A stretch of DNA of 64,000 nucleotides from Halomonas sp. CH40 (GTDB lineage: Bacteria; Pseudomonadota; Gammaproteobacteria; Pseudomonadales; Halomonadaceae): positions 3,286,001 through 3,350,000 of the forward strand of contig CP112982.1 of assembly GCA_041875495.1 (NCBI GenBank), given 5' to 3'. The position numbers and the translations under genes are program-made. Below, in pieces: positions 62,702 through 64,000 of this stretch (position 1 is its first letter; the number at the start of each line of letters is the position of its first letter). The notes under the pieces were generated by a model, which had not been told where the DNA came from, ran no database searches, and saw only the letters and a list, made by a program, of their open reading frames with translations.

Positions 62702-64000
62702 TTACTCGTCGGCTTCCTCGCCACCGCCGCAGCTGCCTTCCACCACGTTGTAGTTACCGCAGACCAGAGGCTGGCGCCAGTCGCTGATCATGTCGCGGGA
62801 GCCCGGCAGGTAATCAGACCAGGCATCGCCAACCACGGTAGACGGTGTCTGCCAGACGATATCGAACTGGCCGTTATCCTGGATCTCACCAATCAGCACC
62901 GGCTTGGTAATATGATGGTTGGGCATCATGGCTGCATAGCCACCAGAGAGATTGGGCACCGTCACACCGATAATGGCTTCCTTGACCGCATCCACCTCAG
63001 CAGATCCCGCCTTGCGCACCGCTTCGGCCCACATGTTAAAGCCAATATAGTGGGCTTCCATGGGGTCATTGGTAACCGCCATTTCATCGCCGGTGTACTC
63101 GATCCATGCATCGATAAAATCGTAGTTGGCGTCGGTGTCTACGCTCATGAAGTAGTTCCAGGCGGCCAGATGACCTACCAGCGGAGCGGTATCAATACCG
63201 GAAAGCTCCTGCTCGCCCACTGAGAAGGCCACGACAGGAATATCACCTGCATCAATACCCTGGTTGGCCAGCTCACGGTAGAAGGGCACGTTGGCATCGC
63301 CATTGACCGTAGAAACCACTGCCGTACGCTTGCCTTCCTCACCAAAGCGGCGAATTTCGGCAACAATGTTCTGCCAGTCGGAATGGCCGAACGGCGTGTA
63401 GTTGACCATGATGTCGTCTTCGGCAATACCGTGCTCTTCCTGGAGATAGGCATTCAAGATACGGTTGGTGGTACGCGGATAGACATAGTCGGTGCCCACC
63501 AGAGCAAAACGCTCGATACCCACTTCATTGATCAGGTAATCCACCGCCGGAATCGCCTGCTGATTGGGCGCCGCGCCGGTGTAGAAGACGTTGCCAGAAG
63601 ATTCTTCGCCTTCATACTGCACCGGGTAGAACAGCAGGCCATTGAGCTCTTCCACTACCGGCAGCACCGACTTGCGCGAGACTGACGTCCAGTTACCGAA
63701 GATGACATCGACTTCTTCCTGGGCCAGCAGCTCGCGGGCTTTCTCAGCAAACAGCGGCCAATCAGATGCCGGATCCACCACGACGGCCTCAAGTTCACGC
63801 CCCAGCAGGCCGCCCGCTTCATTCTGACGCTCGATGAGCATTTCAACGGTATCCTTGAGTACCGTTTCACTGATCGCCATGGTGCCAGACAGCGAGTGCA
63901 GAATACCCACCTTGATCGGGTCATCATCCTGGGCCAGCGCCTGGGTGCCCGTTGCGGCAATTGCAGCCGCCAGCAGCGTCATGGAAAGCTTACGCTTGAC
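62702..64000 (-). CDS. urtA: Urea ABC transporter substrate-binding protein UrtA (5' partial)
   Basis: The reading frame is still open at the window end: six codons upstream of the first in-window ATG (63982) read V-K-R-K-L-S, the basic start of a signal peptide, so the true start is outside. Signal peptide then 'ALAQDDDPIKVGILHSLSGT', and UrtA landmarks 'FGNWTSVSRKSVLPVVEELN', 'LLFYPVQYEGEESSGNVFYT', 'GTDYVYPRTTNRIL', 'AWNYFMSVD'. Periplasmic high-affinity urea binding. The C-terminus ends in a short Cys/Gly/Glu-rich tail ('GNYNVVEGSCGGGEEADE'). Confidence 0.96.
   Translation of the reverse strand, partial: VKRKLSMTLLAAAIAATGTQALAQDDDPIKVGILHSLSGTMAISETVLKDTVEMLIERQNEAGGLLGRELEAVVVDPASDWPLFAEKARELLAQEEVDVIFGNWTSVSRKSVLPVVEELNGLLFYPVQYEGEESSGNVFYTGAAPNQQAIPAVDYLINEVGIERFALVGTDYVYPRTTNRILNAYLQEEHGIAEDDIMVNYTPFGHSDWQNIVAEIRRFGEEGKRTAVVSTVNGDANVPFYRELANQGIDAGDIPVVAFSVGEQELSGIDTAPLVGHLAAWNYFMSVDTDANYDFIDAWIEYTGDEMAVTNDPMEAHYIGFNMWAEAVRKAGSAEVDAVKEAIIGVTVPNLSGGYAAMMPNHHITKPVLIGEIQDNGQFDIVWQTPSTVVGDAWSDYLPGSRDMISDWRQPLVCGNYNVVEGSCGGGEEADE

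Noticed and set aside
1..64000. tRNA, rRNA, integrase or transposase genes marking a genomic island
   Set aside because: None recognised by reading; only intergenic repeats and two orphan ATPase-type genes hint at mobility.

Overview
The window is GC-rich, densely packed gammaproteobacterial chromosome. The sarcosine oxidase operon, betaine-type BCCT carrier, urease plus Urt urea uptake, and very large signalling repertoire fit a halophilic Halomonadaceae (Halomonas-like) bacterium. That assignment is inference from gene content and protein style, because no rRNA or other phylogenetic marker is present. No tRNA, rRNA, CRISPR array or transposase gene was seen.

Layout. (1) 1-6.3 kb: the end of a GlxA/AraC-type regulator, then soxBDAG (heterotetrameric sarcosine oxidase), closed by a strong terminator. 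(2) 6.4-8.5 kb: an orphan ATPase with a nuclease-like C-terminus, bracketed by GGGAAT-type palindromes and short tandem repeats. (3) 8.6-17.7 kb: a minus-strand catabolic block (aldehyde dehydrogenase, variant M19 dipeptidase, BCCT transporter, uncharacterised 602-aa protein, DUF3726-like protein), divergent from a LysR regulator and a creatinase/DoeA-like M24 hydrolase that lacks the metal ligands. (4) 17.9-50.5 kb: about 32 kb of almost uninterrupted signal transduction. (5) 50.5-56.1 kb: urease ureDABCEFG plus a small His-containing membrane protein, with a convincing sigma-54 promoter and NtrC-like sites upstream. (6) 56.3-58.0 kb: an inserted Schlafen/AlbA_2-type gene. (7) 58.3-64.0 kb: the urea ABC transporter urtABCDE, with urtA running off the window.

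The signalling island is the unusual part. Its core is a minus-strand operon-like run (39.3 to 21.8 kb): a cytoplasmic MCP with two signalling tips, a protein with three CheW domains, CheB, a HEAT-repeat protein, CheR, a single-domain response regulator, CheA, a STAS protein, a ParA-type ATPase, a CheY, a membrane-anchored MCP whose C-terminal part carries a CheZ-like D-x-T-x-Q motif, then response regulator, four soluble histidine kinases and another response regulator. It resembles none of the textbook flagellar, Pil-Chp or Wsp systems; it may belong to the 'alternative cellular function' type or be undescribed. It is flanked by c-di-GMP proteins (two with intact EAL but degenerate GGDEF, one degenerate EAL-HDOD), hybrid kinases paired with a FIST sensor and with a periplasmic molybdopterin-oxidoreductase-like protein, a free Hpt protein and an OmpR-type regulator.

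Nitrogen and osmolyte metabolism link the two ends. Sarcosine oxidation yields glycine, formaldehyde equivalents and peroxide; the BCCT carrier and associated enzymes probably import and degrade a betaine-like or N-methylated solute; urea is imported by Urt and hydrolysed by urease, whose upstream region suggests nitrogen-limitation control.
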